A stretch of 64,000 bases of DNA, taken from Bog-473 sp963728845. GTDB taxonomy: Bacteria > Actinomycetota > Acidimicrobiia > Acidimicrobiales > RAAP-2. The stretch is taken from positions 186,001-250,000 of the forward strand of contig CAVSLS010000052.1 in the NCBI GenBank assembly GCA_963728845.1. The letters run 5' to 3'. The notes beneath the pieces were generated by a model. The model saw nothing but the letters and a program-made list of their open reading frames with translations. It was not told the DNA's origin and searched no databases. Below, one piece after another: positions 25,918-34,830 of this stretch (the first letter of the stretch is position 1; the number at the start of each line of letters is the position of its first letter). The translations under genes and the position numbers were made by a program.

Positions 25918-27463
25918 CTACCGCGCACTCCGGGAGGGCAAAGCCACCAGCACCAGGATCACACCGCCGAGGGACACAGCGCCGCCGACGGCGAGCGACG
26001 CTGCATTGCCGCTCATGAACGCCGTTCGAGCTGCACGGGCCAACAGGATCCCCGCGGAGCCCCCAACGTTCACCGCGACTGCGAGCGCGCCACCCAGTGA
26101 ACCCAGGATCGTCTGTGTGACAGACGCAGGCACGCGGCGACCGGAAAGAACCGCGTACATGTGATCCTGGTAGCGCGTCGAGCATGACGCTTCCGATGAC
26201 GGCGACACCAAGCGCACCACCAACTTGGAGGGCGACGGTATTGGTGGCTGATCCGATGCCCGAGTCGCCCTGGGGAACCGATCCGATGACCGAATTGGTC
26301 GCAGTCGGCAGCATCAGCCCCGCTCCGAAACCAATCAACACAAGACCGAGAACGACATCTCCATACGTCGTCTCGAGTCCCGACGCCGCCGAGACCTGCC
26401 ATAAGCCGGCGGTGATCAGCAACAGGCCGGCGGCAACGGTGAACTTGATTCCAATGAGGCGAGACACGAGCGGGGATACCGCAGCACTCACGATCACCAT
26501 GGCAGCGATCGGGAGGATGCGAATCCCTGCCGCCAAGGGCGAGAGCCCTAGATCGAACTGAAGGAACTGGGTAGAGAGGAACAGCGCCCCCATGAGCCCG
26601 AACACACCGAGACACTCCGCCGCAAGCGCGACGGCGAAGCTGCGATCACGAAAGAATTTCAGATTCAGCATGGGGTGCGTACAGCGCGATTCCCAGGCGA
26701 CGAAACCGGTGAGAGCGACGAAACTGGCGAAACCGACTCCGAGCACGATCCTCGACGACCACCCATGCGTCGGGCCCTCGATGATCGACCAGAGCAGCAA
26801 CCCGAGGCCGGCGATCGAGAGCACCGCCCCGACGGGGTCGGGCCGACTCATGTGCGGATTCTTGGACTCGGGCACGAGGATCATCGCTCCGACAAGGCCG
26901 ACGCACACGATGGGGACGTTGACCAGGAAGATCGATCCCCACCAAAAGCGTGAAAGGAGCAAGCCACCTGCTATGGGGCCCACGGCGATCCCGAGCCCCA
27001 CGGTCCCGGCCCACGCACCGATCGCACGCGCCCGCTCGGTTGGATCACGAAAAGAGTCGTTGATGACGGACAGCGACGACGGAATGGTGAGCGCGGCACC
27101 GGCGCCCATGACAGACCGGCACGCGATCAGCACGGGAACAGAGCCCGAGAAGGCCGCACCCATCGATCCGGCCGCGAAGACGGCGATTCCAATCAGAAAG
27201 AATCGCCGGCGTCCGAATCTGTCAGCCAGGGTGCCACCCACGAACAGCAGCCCAGCGAAGACCATGGCGTAGCTGTCGACGATCCACTGAAGCTCACTCG
27301 ACGTCGCCCGCAGATCCCGGACGAGCGTCGGAAGTGCGACGTTCAAGATGGTGTTGTCGACGTTGATAATCAGCGCTGCGATGCACACCACCACCAAAGC
27401 GGCCCATCGGCCCCCATCCCTCTGACCGTGCACTATCGCCGGTGATCGAGTCGACAGGGTCAC
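25918..27463 (-). CDS. MFS transporter of the DHA2 (14-helix) family, one frameshift
   Basis: A drug:H+ antiporter-type exporter of ~515 residues when joined. The N-terminal half shows IINVDNTILNVALPTLVRDL, LQWIVDSYAMVFAGLLFVGG and the motif-A loop GGTLADRFGRRR. The frame breaks near 26170, after VMLDALPG. The last ~85 residues (VTQTILGSLGGALAVAVNVG through LVLVALPSRSAR) are in another frame with two more helices. A single-base change rejoins them. GTG 27463 or TTG 27466 starts it. Substrate cannot be inferred. It diverges from the M28 peptidase gene. Confidence 0.85.
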
Positions 27464-27636
27464 CAATCCATTTCAGCGGAGTGGGTTTGAGGAGGCCAGG
27501 GCCGAAAGTCATCGAGTCAGCCTGAGCCGTGGGTGCCCAGTGCGGCGGACCCCTTGTACTGGCCCTGGACGAGGGCAGCCCGACACGCTGTTAGCCTCGG
27601 TGATCGCATGAAGTGCGTCAGCTGTAGGAGCCTCGT

Positions 27637-29064
27637 GTGACCCAACGACCGGGGCTGCCGTCGGTGGCAGAGATGCTCCAATGGGTCGAGGAAGTCGTCG
27701 CACATGGGATCCGCCGGCCTGGCTATCCCGCCGACCGATGGGCCGAGGAATTCATCTTTCAGAAGTTCGAGTCACTCGGCCTTGAATCCGTGCGATTCGA
27801 ACCCGTGGAGTCGGCATTCTGGAAAGACAGCCACGGCGTATTGTCGGTCGCAGGAGATCCACATCCCACGGCGATCGAGTGCTTCGCTGTCCCCCTTTCC
27901 CGGCCGACTAGGACCGAAGGTCGACTTGCCTGCTGGGATCCGGCGGATCCCAGCACGGTCGCCGGCAGGATCGCGGTCTATGACCTCCGGTTCGATTCTC
28001 TGCCAGAGGAGTTCCCAGTCTTCTCCCGGCGAGCGTCGACGAATGGCCCAGCCTCTTCACCTGATGCCCTTGTCCAGGCCGGATGGGCGTTCGACCCCGA
28101 CCACACGTTCGCCCAGGGGCGACACCGTCTTCCCTTCGCCAAAGAGTTACAGGACACGATGGAGCCGGCAATTGCAGCGGGGGCGATCGGGTTCATCGGA
28201 GTGCTCCGTGGCTACCCCAGCGGAGGCTGTGAGTACTACGTGCCCTATGACGGACGGTTCCGATCGATCCCTGGCGTCTACATCTCCGAGAGCAACGGGG
28301 ATCGCCTTCTCTCGCTGCTCCAACGAGGTCCGGTCGAGGCAATCGTCGAGGTCGTGGCGGAACGCTGTTTGACGGCCACCCGAAATGTGGTGGGCGATCT
28401 GCCAGGAGCGGACGACGAGTGGGTCATCCTGGGTACCCATCACGACGCGCCCTGGGCATCGGCCGTGGAGGACGGCACTGGAATCGCGATGCTCCTGGCA
28501 CAGGCAGCAGCTTGGGCCGCGGTCCCGCAGTCCGAGCGCCCGCACCGCCTCGTCTTCGTCGCGACCGCTGCTCACATGTCCCATGGTGCAGGGACCCGTG
28601 CCTTCATCGAGCAACACCGCGCAATGTTGGAGCGGACGGTGCTCGAGGTACACCTCGAGCACGCGGCGCTCGATAGTCCGCCCGAAGGGGAGGGTCTCGA
28701 TGTGGCAAGCGGGCGTGTGACACCACGTTGGTGGTTCACGACCGAGAATCCCACGATCGAACGGATCGTATGGGACGCGATCGTGGAGCACCATCTTGAT
28801 CGATCCCTCGTCCTCACTCCCGATGCTCTCGCGCCGTTCCCGACCACCGACGGTGGGTTCTTCCATGTAGAAGGGGTGCCCTTGGTCAACTATTTGACCG
28901 CACCGTGGTACCTCTTCGACCCGGCCGACACCTTGGACAAGGTTGATCCTGCGTCGCTGACCAAAGTCAGTCGCGCTGCGTTCGACATAATTCGGGCCAC
29001 GGCCGAGATTTCCGCAAACCAGATGCGCCTGGACACGAGGGGGATGTCCCAGTTCACCGGCTAG
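27637..29064 (+). CDS. M28-family metallopeptidase-like protein
   Basis: A 475-residue protein with a PA-like insert (~100-230) and an M28 zinc aminopeptidase-like domain: ILGTHHDAPWASAVEDGTGI (the His-x-Asp and the bridging Asp), RLVFVATAAHMSHGAGTRAF and VHLEHAALD, which supplies acidic and His positions. There is no signal peptide, so it appears cytoplasmic, unusual for M28 aminopeptidases. AGGAG lies nine bases ahead of GTG 27637. Ligands at later positions could not be verified by eye, so activity is not certain. Confidence 0.8.
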   Translation: MTQRPGLPSVAEMLQWVEEVVAHGIRRPGYPADRWAEEFIFQKFESLGLESVRFEPVESAFWKDSHGVLSVAGDPHPTAIECFAVPLSRPTRTEGRLACWDPADPSTVAGRIAVYDLRFDSLPEEFPVFSRRASTNGPASSPDALVQAGWAFDPDHTFAQGRHRLPFAKELQDTMEPAIAAGAIGFIGVLRGYPSGGCEYYVPYDGRFRSIPGVYISESNGDRLLSLLQRGPVEAIVEVVAERCLTATRNVVGDLPGADDEWVILGTHHDAPWASAVEDGTGIAMLLAQAAAWAAVPQSERPHRLVFVATAAHMSHGAGTRAFIEQHRAMLERTVLEVHLEHAALDSPPEGEGLDVASGRVTPRWWFTTENPTIERIVWDAIVEHHLDRSLVLTPDALAPFPTTDGGFFHVEGVPLVNYLTAPWYLFDPADTLDKVDPASLTKVSRAAFDIIRATAEISANQMRLDTRGMSQFTG

Positions 29065-29112
29065 GCGGGGCGGCGCCAATCGCCGGGTGTCCCTGGGATT
29101 CAGGCCGACGAA

Positions 29113-29409
29113 TCACAAATGGACGAAACGACGGATTTCGTCGAGCGAAAGTTCGGCCGTTTCGTGTCCGCCACACTGATCGCAGTCTCGCGTGTGCCTC
29201 CAGGACCGCACCTGACGAGTGTGCCTCGCATTCAGATAGACGGTAAACGTTTCAGCCCGCGGATCGACATGGAGGTCCGCGTACGGGCGCCACTCGGTGG
29301 TCACTGGCCGATCAGCGACTTCGACACCCTTCAAGATGCGGCAGAACTGCTTGTGCTCTCTGTCGAAGACCCAGGTGCTGTGGCACGATTCCAAAATGGT
29401 GGCATCCAC
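29113..29409 (-). CDS. Conserved-looking hypothetical protein with CxxC
   Basis: About 98 residues. The sequence ILESCHSTWVFDREHKQFCR, GVEVADRPVTTEWRPYADLH and SWRHTRDCDQCGGHETAELS reads like one compact beta-rich domain ending in a DCDQCGGH motif, and I recall similar proteins in actinobacteria without a function. The start is uncertain; GTG 29409 is the best candidate. The codons upstream in this frame look non-coding. Confidence 0.6.
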   Translation of the reverse strand: MDATILESCHSTWVFDREHKQFCRILKGVEVADRPVTTEWRPYADLHVDPRAETFTVYLNARHTRQVRSWRHTRDCDQCGGHETAELSLDEIRRFVHL

Positions 29410-29754
29410 GACACAACGATGCTCCGACGCGCTGAATCCCAGCGTTGAAGAACCTGGAAACCGCCTGGGGACCTCATTGCAGTTGCATGACACTTCGACG
29501 CTACGCCGACCCATGTGTGTCGGGAGTGCGCCCGCCCATGGTCGGACGGAGGTGCCAAACGTTCCGGGCCTCGTCTTGCTCGGGGTTGTCACCGTTCCCG
29601 ACGGGGCGAGCAACTCTCCGCGGATCCGGGCCGAGACCTGGCGGGCCACGAACGCCAGTGACCAGGCGAAGCTGGCCGACCAGATCGCCCTGCGGTGCAT
29701 GGGTCTTTTCCTAGGCCCGGCCGACGGTCGTCGGGACCGGCATTGGAGAGGCTC
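29410..29754. other. No convincing gene seen
   Basis: About 345 bases. Open frames exist on both strands but none has a ribosome-binding site plus plausible protein content. One plus-strand frame holds a Cys-rich stretch that I could not interpret. It may be remnant sequence. Confidence 0.4.
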
Positions 29755-30340
29755 ATGCCGAAGCCCGAGACGGCCGACAGAGAACGTGTGACATCGAGCG
29801 CTCGTTCGTCAAGGACCGAAGGGTCACCTCGGGTGTGGAGACTCGTCCTGGCAGCAACGTGCCTTGCCGTCCTCGGTTCGATTGTTGCGGTGCCCACCGC
29901 GGCGTGGGCGGTCCCGGTTCCGTGGAAGAACTGTGGTACAGCGCGGAGACGCGATCAGCATCCAACAGTTCGACGCGTCTGTCTGGCCCCCGCAAGCCGG
30001 TAAGCCGTTGACGCTGAACTACAAGTCGGTCCTGGCAGAAGCGTTGACCAAAGGCTCGCTGGAGCATCTGACGACGACGTGGCCGTCGGGTCGAGTATCC
30101 GATGTGTGGCTGTCCTTGCAACCTCCGGCAGCCGTACTGTTCGACTACGCCTTGCTCGGGCACTACCCCTTACAACAAACGACACCCCTGCCGATACCTC
30201 CAGGACCCTACAGCCAAAGTCTCACGTTGCGAGTTCCGGAGAGGGGGCCGGTCACACAGCCTCTCGGAGTCGACATGACCGGCTATGACGCCGCGGGGCG
30301 TCAAGTCGTCTGCATGCAACTGATCATCCCCATCAAGTGA
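29755..30340 (+). CDS. Secreted ML-domain (MD-2-related lipid-binding) protein, one frameshift
   Basis: ATG 29755, eight bases after GGAGAG, gives a signal peptide (LVLAATCLAVLGSIVAVPTA then AWA) and the mature start VPVPWKNCG. A second frame from about 29945 continues DAISIQQFDASVWPPQAGKP and ends GYDAAGRQVVCMQLIIPIK. The paired Cys at NCG and VVCM, the Pro-rich strands and the ~140-residue length are typical of ML/NPC2-like lipid-recognition domains. A single-base change near 29945 rejoins the parts. It would bind a lipid or sterol outside the cell; ligand unknown. Confidence 0.7.
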
Positions 30341-30439
30341 CCTTGCGTTGTCGGACGCAATGCCGTCATTGCCGGGCTCCCGGGTGATGACTCCTGGCGT
30401 CTGTTGGGCCGCGCGTGGTACGCGGTGTCGTGGCGGAAG

Positions 30440-31039
30440 CTATGCCGCCCCCGTCTCCCGCTCGTAGGTGAGGAGCAACACGCCAGTGGTGGTGGGCGTG
30501 CACTCCGTGAGCTGCAGCCGCAGTGGGTGGAGATCCTCGCGGAACAGCCGCTTGCCGGTGCCGAGCACGAGCGGGTGCAGCATGATCCGGTAGGTGTCGA
30601 TCAGGTCGTTGGCGATGAGCGTCTGCACGAGCTCGCCGCTGCCCAGTACCGTGACGAAGCCGTCGCCCTCCGCCTTGAGCCCCTGGACTGCCTCGACGAT
30701 GTCGCCGGCGAGCACGTGGCAGTTGGCCCATTCGAGGTCCTGCTGTCCCAGTGTCCTCGTCGCCACGTACTTGGGCATCGCGTTGAGGCTCGCCGCGATG
30801 GGGTTGTCGGCGGGTTCGTGGGGCCAATGCGCAGCCATGTGCTCGTACGTCTTGCGGCCGAAGAGGTAGGCAGAGGTTTGGCCGATCCCCTGCCCGGCCT
30901 GCCGCGCCAGCACCTCGTCGCCGTAGGGGGCGCTCCAACCCCCGTGGACGAACCCGCCCTCGCGGTCCTCGTCGGGCCCGCCCAGGCCCTGCATGACGCC
31001 ATCGAGCGTGACGAACTCGACCACTCCCAATTTCCGCGT
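30440..31039 (-). CDS. DHFR-like (RibD C-terminal domain) reductase
   Basis: About 200 residues of the RibD_C/dihydrofolate-reductase-like family: EFVTLDGVMQGLGGPDEDRE, AYLFGRKTYEHMAAHWPHEP, MPKYVATRTL, VTVLGSGELVQTLIANDLID and YRIMLHPLVLGTGKRLF. This NADPH-binding group is common in actinobacteria and of unknown substrate. No ATG or GTG precedes the first conserved strand: candidates are TTG at 31030 or ACG at 31039, the latter four bases after GGAGG and giving the usual lead-in TRKL. I give the ACG coordinate. Confidence 0.85.
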   Translation of the reverse strand, partial: TRKLGVVEFVTLDGVMQGLGGPDEDREGGFVHGGWSAPYGDEVLARQAGQGIGQTSAYLFGRKTYEHMAAHWPHEPADNPIAASLNAMPKYVATRTLGQQDLEWANCHVLAGDIVEAVQGLKAEGDGFVTVLGSGELVQTLIANDLIDTYRIMLHPLVLGTGKRLFREDLHPLRLQLTECTPTTTGVLLLTYERETGAA

Positions 31040-31077
31040 GGTGCCTCCCCTCGGAACGTGCCCGAGACCGAATCTAG

Positions 31078-32076
31078 CTATTCGAGGGCACCCCGGACCT
31101 CGAGCCCGACCGGGCTGACGTGGATGGGGAGCACCCGGTAGCGGGTGTCCAAGACGGTGACGCGCTGCTCAAGCCTATGTTTCTCTTCCCGGTTGGCGCT
31201 CAAGATGGTGACGGAGCCGCCATCTCCCCCCGCCCCATTGACCTTCCACCCGACCGCGCCTCGCGCGGCCGCGAGCTCGATCACCTGCCTTGCGTCTACG
31301 CCCACAAGCCCAGGATGCAGTGACCCCTGCGCCTCGGTGTTGGCGATCATCGCCCGACCGAGAGCCTCGAGATCCCGGGCAAGGACAGCGTCGCGAGCCG
31401 CGACCGCCGCTTCTCGCAACGAGGAGAACACCTCTGACCCGCGACCCCCCACATCTTCGATGACCCGACGGTGCACGGCCGAGGAGTCGTGGGCGCGACC
31501 AAGGAAGACAAGCGTGAGCCGGGGGCCGAGTTCCTCCCAGGTCGGCAGTTGGTAAACCCTGGATTCGGGGTACCTGTCGATTTCGAGGTAATTGATCCCG
31601 CCGAACGCCGCGCTCAGCTGGTCCTGGATCCCGCTCTGGACACCGAGAATGTCGACTTCGAGCCGATGTGCTGCGTAGGCGATGTCGCGAGGCGAGCGTG
31701 ACTCGCCTCGCAAGGCTGCCAAACCGCCCAGCAGCGCCACTGCCACCGCCGCCGACGTACCGGTGCCGCAACCAGCCGGGACGACGGAACGAACGCTGAC
31801 TTCCACCGCGAGACCCGTTGGGGGTGGGAGCGCGTCGATGGCGGCCTCCAGGAGCGGGTGGCGGGCGACTCGGGGCGTCGTCGGGACAATGGAGTACCGG
31901 TCGGCGAAAGCCTCCACGTCGAGTACAACGGGGTCCTGACCTCCCGTCTTGCGGATCGAAACCGCCACTCCCGGCGACACGGCGATATTCAGTATCCGTC
32001 CCGGCCCGCCAAACCATGTGTCGGTCCACCCGCCGTTGTCGCAGATCCGCACGGGAGCCGACGCCTCAATCCCCAC
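31078..32076 (-). CDS. GHMP-family sugar kinase (HddA-like)
   Basis: A 332-residue kinase. ASAPVRICDNGGWTDTWFGG is the N-terminal motif seen in heptose-7-phosphate and fucose kinases, VPAGCGTGTSAAVAVALLGG is the Gly-rich ATP loop, and KVNGAGGDGGSVTIL is motif 3. It probably phosphorylates a sugar at the anomeric carbon, for example a heptose 7-phosphate or an L-fucose-type sugar. No other heptose or nucleotide-sugar genes are adjacent, so the pathway is open. GTG 32076 fits the family start. Confidence 0.85.
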   Translation of the reverse strand: MGIEASAPVRICDNGGWTDTWFGGPGRILNIAVSPGVAVSIRKTGGQDPVVLDVEAFADRYSIVPTTPRVARHPLLEAAIDALPPPTGLAVEVSVRSVVPAGCGTGTSAAVAVALLGGLAALRGESRSPRDIAYAAHRLEVDILGVQSGIQDQLSAAFGGINYLEIDRYPESRVYQLPTWEELGPRLTLVFLGRAHDSSAVHRRVIEDVGGRGSEVFSSLREAAVAARDAVLARDLEALGRAMIANTEAQGSLHPGLVGVDARQVIELAAARGAVGWKVNGAGGDGGSVTILSANREEKHRLEQRVTVLDTRYRVLPIHVSPVGLEVRGALE

Positions 32077-32147
32077 TCAGCATCCCCCATCGTGTTCGCT
32101 CGTACCATGGACACTACGGTCGAAGTCGGTGACTAGCCTTCGCAACG

Positions 32148-33488
32148 ATGTCCGACGCACCTGAGACGAGCTACGCGAGCACGAGCGATGGTCTGCACAT
32201 TGCCTACCAGGTCGAAGGAGACGGGCCCGTCGATCTCATCGAGATCAACAACGGGACACTCTTCTCCATTGACGCCACCGCCGAGCAGCCCCGCTGGCAG
32301 GCCTATGTCGACAGGTTCGCCGCCTTCTCTCGCTTCATCCGGTTCGACCTTCGCGGCATGGGTCTTTCGGATCCCTTGGGCTCGTCCGATCCCCCGACCG
32401 TCGAGCAGTGGTCGAGCGACGCCCTGGCGGTGTTGAACGCCGAGCACGTGACCCAGGCAGCAGTGCTGGGGGTGGCTTTCGGTGGGCTCGTCGCCCTGCT
32501 CCTGGCGGCCACGCACCCAGAGCGGGTGCAGGCCTTGGTCCTGGTCAACTCCTACTGCTCTCTCTTGCGCAGCGATGACTACCCGATCGGGGTGCCGGCC
32601 CAGCTGTGGGACAGGTTCGGTCAAGACCTTGTCGAACCCGGTCTGTCCTCGGCGGACGACCTTCCTCTCATGGTGCCGGGCCTGGTCTCCGACGCTGAGT
32701 TCACGACGTGGTGGCGCCGGGCAGGACATCGGGGCGCCAGCCCGGCGACGGCCCGGGCCTCGTGGCGAGCGGCGGCGGTCGACCTCCGCTCCATACTCGG
32801 AACCCTGCGCGTGCCGACCCTCGTCGTCCACGCGCGAGACAATAAGTTCGTCCGGGTCGATCTCGGTCGCTACCTCGCGGATCATGTGCCAAATGCCAGG
32901 TACGTGGAGCTGGACACTGCCGACCACGTCCCGTGGGCCAGCGAGGCCGATTTCGTCGGCGAGATCGAGGAGTTCCTGACGGGGGATCGGCACCTCGCGC
33001 CGTCAGGACGACTTCTCGCCACGGTTCTCTTCACGGACATCGTCAACTCGACGCAACAGGCTGTCGCTTTCGGGGACCAGGTCTGGAGGGACCGCCTCGA
33101 CCTGCACGACCGGGCGGTCGACCGGCAGCTCACGCGCTTTGGTGGACATCTCGTGAAGAGAACCGGCGACGGTGTCCTCGCCACGTTCGACGGTCCCGCC
33201 CGCGCCGTGCAATGTGCGATGGCGATCCGGGACGCCGTCCATCAGCTGGGCCTCGAGATTCGGGCCGGCCTGCACACAGGTGAGATCGAGCGACGGGGCA
33301 GGGACGTGGCCGGTATCGCGGTCCATCTGGCACAACGGATTCAAGGGGTGGCTGAACCCGGTGAAATCCTCGTCTCGCGCACGGTGGTCGACCTGGTCGT
33401 GGGCTCAGGCCTCCGCTTCGAGGCTCACGGTGAACACGAGCTCAAGGGCGTGCCCGGCCGGTGGCTGGTGCACCGAGTCCTCGACTGA
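32148..33488 (+). CDS. Alpha/beta-hydrolase-like / class III nucleotide cyclase fusion
   Basis: A 446-residue protein. Residues ~10-275 form an alpha/beta hydrolase fold (FIRFDLRGMGLSDPLG; VPTLVVHARDNKFV; Asp/His near DTADHVPWAS). The usual nucleophile motif G-x-S-x-G reads LGVAFGGLVALL, with Ala110 in place of Ser. Residues ~285-445 are a class III adenylate/guanylate cyclase domain with metal-binding Asp297 (LFTDIVNST) and Asp341 (KRTGDGVLATF). So the hydrolase part is likely a ligand sensor and the cyclase the output. This domain pairing is known in actinobacteria. ATG 32148 lacks a clear ribosome-binding site. Confidence 0.92.
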   Translation: MSDAPETSYASTSDGLHIAYQVEGDGPVDLIEINNGTLFSIDATAEQPRWQAYVDRFAAFSRFIRFDLRGMGLSDPLGSSDPPTVEQWSSDALAVLNAEHVTQAAVLGVAFGGLVALLLAATHPERVQALVLVNSYCSLLRSDDYPIGVPAQLWDRFGQDLVEPGLSSADDLPLMVPGLVSDAEFTTWWRRAGHRGASPATARASWRAAAVDLRSILGTLRVPTLVVHARDNKFVRVDLGRYLADHVPNARYVELDTADHVPWASEADFVGEIEEFLTGDRHLAPSGRLLATVLFTDIVNSTQQAVAFGDQVWRDRLDLHDRAVDRQLTRFGGHLVKRTGDGVLATFDGPARAVQCAMAIRDAVHQLGLEIRAGLHTGEIERRGRDVAGIAVHLAQRIQGVAEPGEILVSRTVVDLVVGSGLRFEAHGEHELKGVPGRWLVHRVLD

Positions 33489-33550
33489 CGGTCGACCGAT
33501 CGGCGCCCGGCCGCCCGGATCTGCCGGTTCCGTGTTGGCCGACGACGTGG

Positions 33551-34594
33551 TCAGCCGTCTTGGGGCGGGAGCTCCCTGGTGGGCGGTCGCGCCGGCGTGG
33601 CGACCGGCGGCGTGGCGCCGTTGGTGCTGGCGTCGCCACCCATGTCCTCACTGCGCAGCGTGGAGAGGAGGACCTCGGCGGCGCCCATAAGGCTGGTCGC
33701 CTCGTAAGGCACGACCACCTTGGCATTGTCCGACGCTGCGATCTCCTGCAGCGCCTTCAGCTGCAGCACGGCGAGGGTGTGCGGGTTGATGGTCGCGGTG
33801 TCGATGGAGGTCAGGCGGGACGCCTCGCCCTGGCCGCGCAGCTCGAGCGCCTTCTTCTCGCCCTCGGCCTGCAACTCCAGGACCTTCATCTGCGCCTCGG
33901 CCCGCAAGATGGCCGACTGCTTGGCGCCCTCGGCCTCGAGCACGGCCGCCTGCTTGCGCCCTCCGGCGCTGTTGATCGCGGCCTGCTGCTCCCCTTCTGA
34001 CTTGAGAATGGCGGCGCGCTTGTGCTGCTCGGCCTCCTTCTGCTCCGACATCGCCTGCACCACGTTCATCGGCGGGGTGATGTCGAGGATCTCGATCCGG
34101 TTGAGCCGCACACCCCACTTCGCGGTCGCGTCGGCCATGTGGTCCTGCATGCGGCTGTTGATGGTCTCGCGCTCGGAGAGCGCCTGGTCGAGGGAGAGCT
34201 CCCCGAACACCGCCCGCAGCGCCGTGCGCGAGAGCTGGTCGACGGCCAATTGGAAGTCGTTGATCTCGAAGAGTGCGCTCCTGACGTCGATCACCTGGCA
34301 GAAGATGGTCGCGCTCACCTGCAGGGACACGTTGTCCTTTGTGATGACCGCCTGCTGGTCACCCGTCATGGGAAACTCGCGCACATCGACCTTTTCCATC
34401 TTGTCGATGAAGGGCGTGAGGATGTGCAGGCCTGGCTGGCCCACCGTCTTGAACTCACCGAGGCGCTTGACGACGCCCACGCTTCCCTGCTGGACAATCT
34501 TGATGAACCGCGATGCGAAGAGGGTGACGATCCCGACCGCGGCCAGGGCGGCGACGATCACGATCCCTACTACTTCTCCGGCAGATGCGAGCAC
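33551..34594 (-). CDS. SPFH/Band 7 membrane scaffold protein
   Basis: A stomatin/QmcA-type protein of 347 residues: one N-terminal membrane helix (VGIVIVAALAAVGIVTLFAS), the SPFH domain (~30-190; QGSVGVVKRLGEFKTVGQPG; WGVRLNRIEILDITPP) and a long Ala/Glu/Lys coiled coil with flotillin-like EAEGAKQSAILRAEAQ repeats. It organises membrane microdomains. A small NfeD-type partner gene lies directly upstream (14-base gap), the usual companion. GTG 34594 follows GAGAGG. Confidence 0.93.
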   Translation of the reverse strand: MLASAGEVVGIVIVAALAAVGIVTLFASRFIKIVQQGSVGVVKRLGEFKTVGQPGLHILTPFIDKMEKVDVREFPMTGDQQAVITKDNVSLQVSATIFCQVIDVRSALFEINDFQLAVDQLSRTALRAVFGELSLDQALSERETINSRMQDHMADATAKWGVRLNRIEILDITPPMNVVQAMSEQKEAEQHKRAAILKSEGEQQAAINSAGGRKQAAVLEAEGAKQSAILRAEAQMKVLELQAEGEKKALELRGQGEASRLTSIDTATINPHTLAVLQLKALQEIAASDNAKVVVPYEATSLMGAAEVLLSTLRSEDMGGDASTNGATPPVATPARPPTRELPPQDG

Positions 34595-34608
34595 GGGTTA
34601 CCTCTCTT

Positions 34609-34818
34609 CTAAGTGTCGGTGGCGTAGACGACGAGCAAACCGCGCTCGACGTCAGCGACGACGACATCGGTCCCCACAGGGATGCTGGCGTCGGGGTCGA
34701 GAGGGATTGCCAGCCACTCTTCGCCCCGGGCCCGGATCCGTCCAGGGTGGTGCGCGCCCTCGATCGCCTTGGTCACCAACGCGGTGTCGCCGATCATTCC
34801 TTGGACGCCGTTCAGCAC
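34609..34818 (-). CDS. Short NfeD-type OB-fold protein
   Basis: A 69-residue protein: GMIGDTALVTKAIEGAHHPG, then RIRARGEEWLAIPLDPDASI and VGTDVVVADVERGLLVVYA. This is the NfeD C-terminal OB-fold without its membrane helices or protease. It precedes the SPFH gene, matching the conserved NfeD-SPFH partnership. GTG 34818. Confidence 0.8.
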   Translation of the reverse strand: MLNGVQGMIGDTALVTKAIEGAHHPGRIRARGEEWLAIPLDPDASIPVGTDVVVADVERGLLVVYATDT

Positions 34819-34830
34819 GGTCCCAGGTTA

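Noticed and set aside
29119..29448. Plus-strand frame starting MDETTDFVERKFGRF
   Set aside because: It overlaps the minus-strand gene at 29113-29409, whose codon use and Cys motif look real; no ribosome-binding site on the plus strand.
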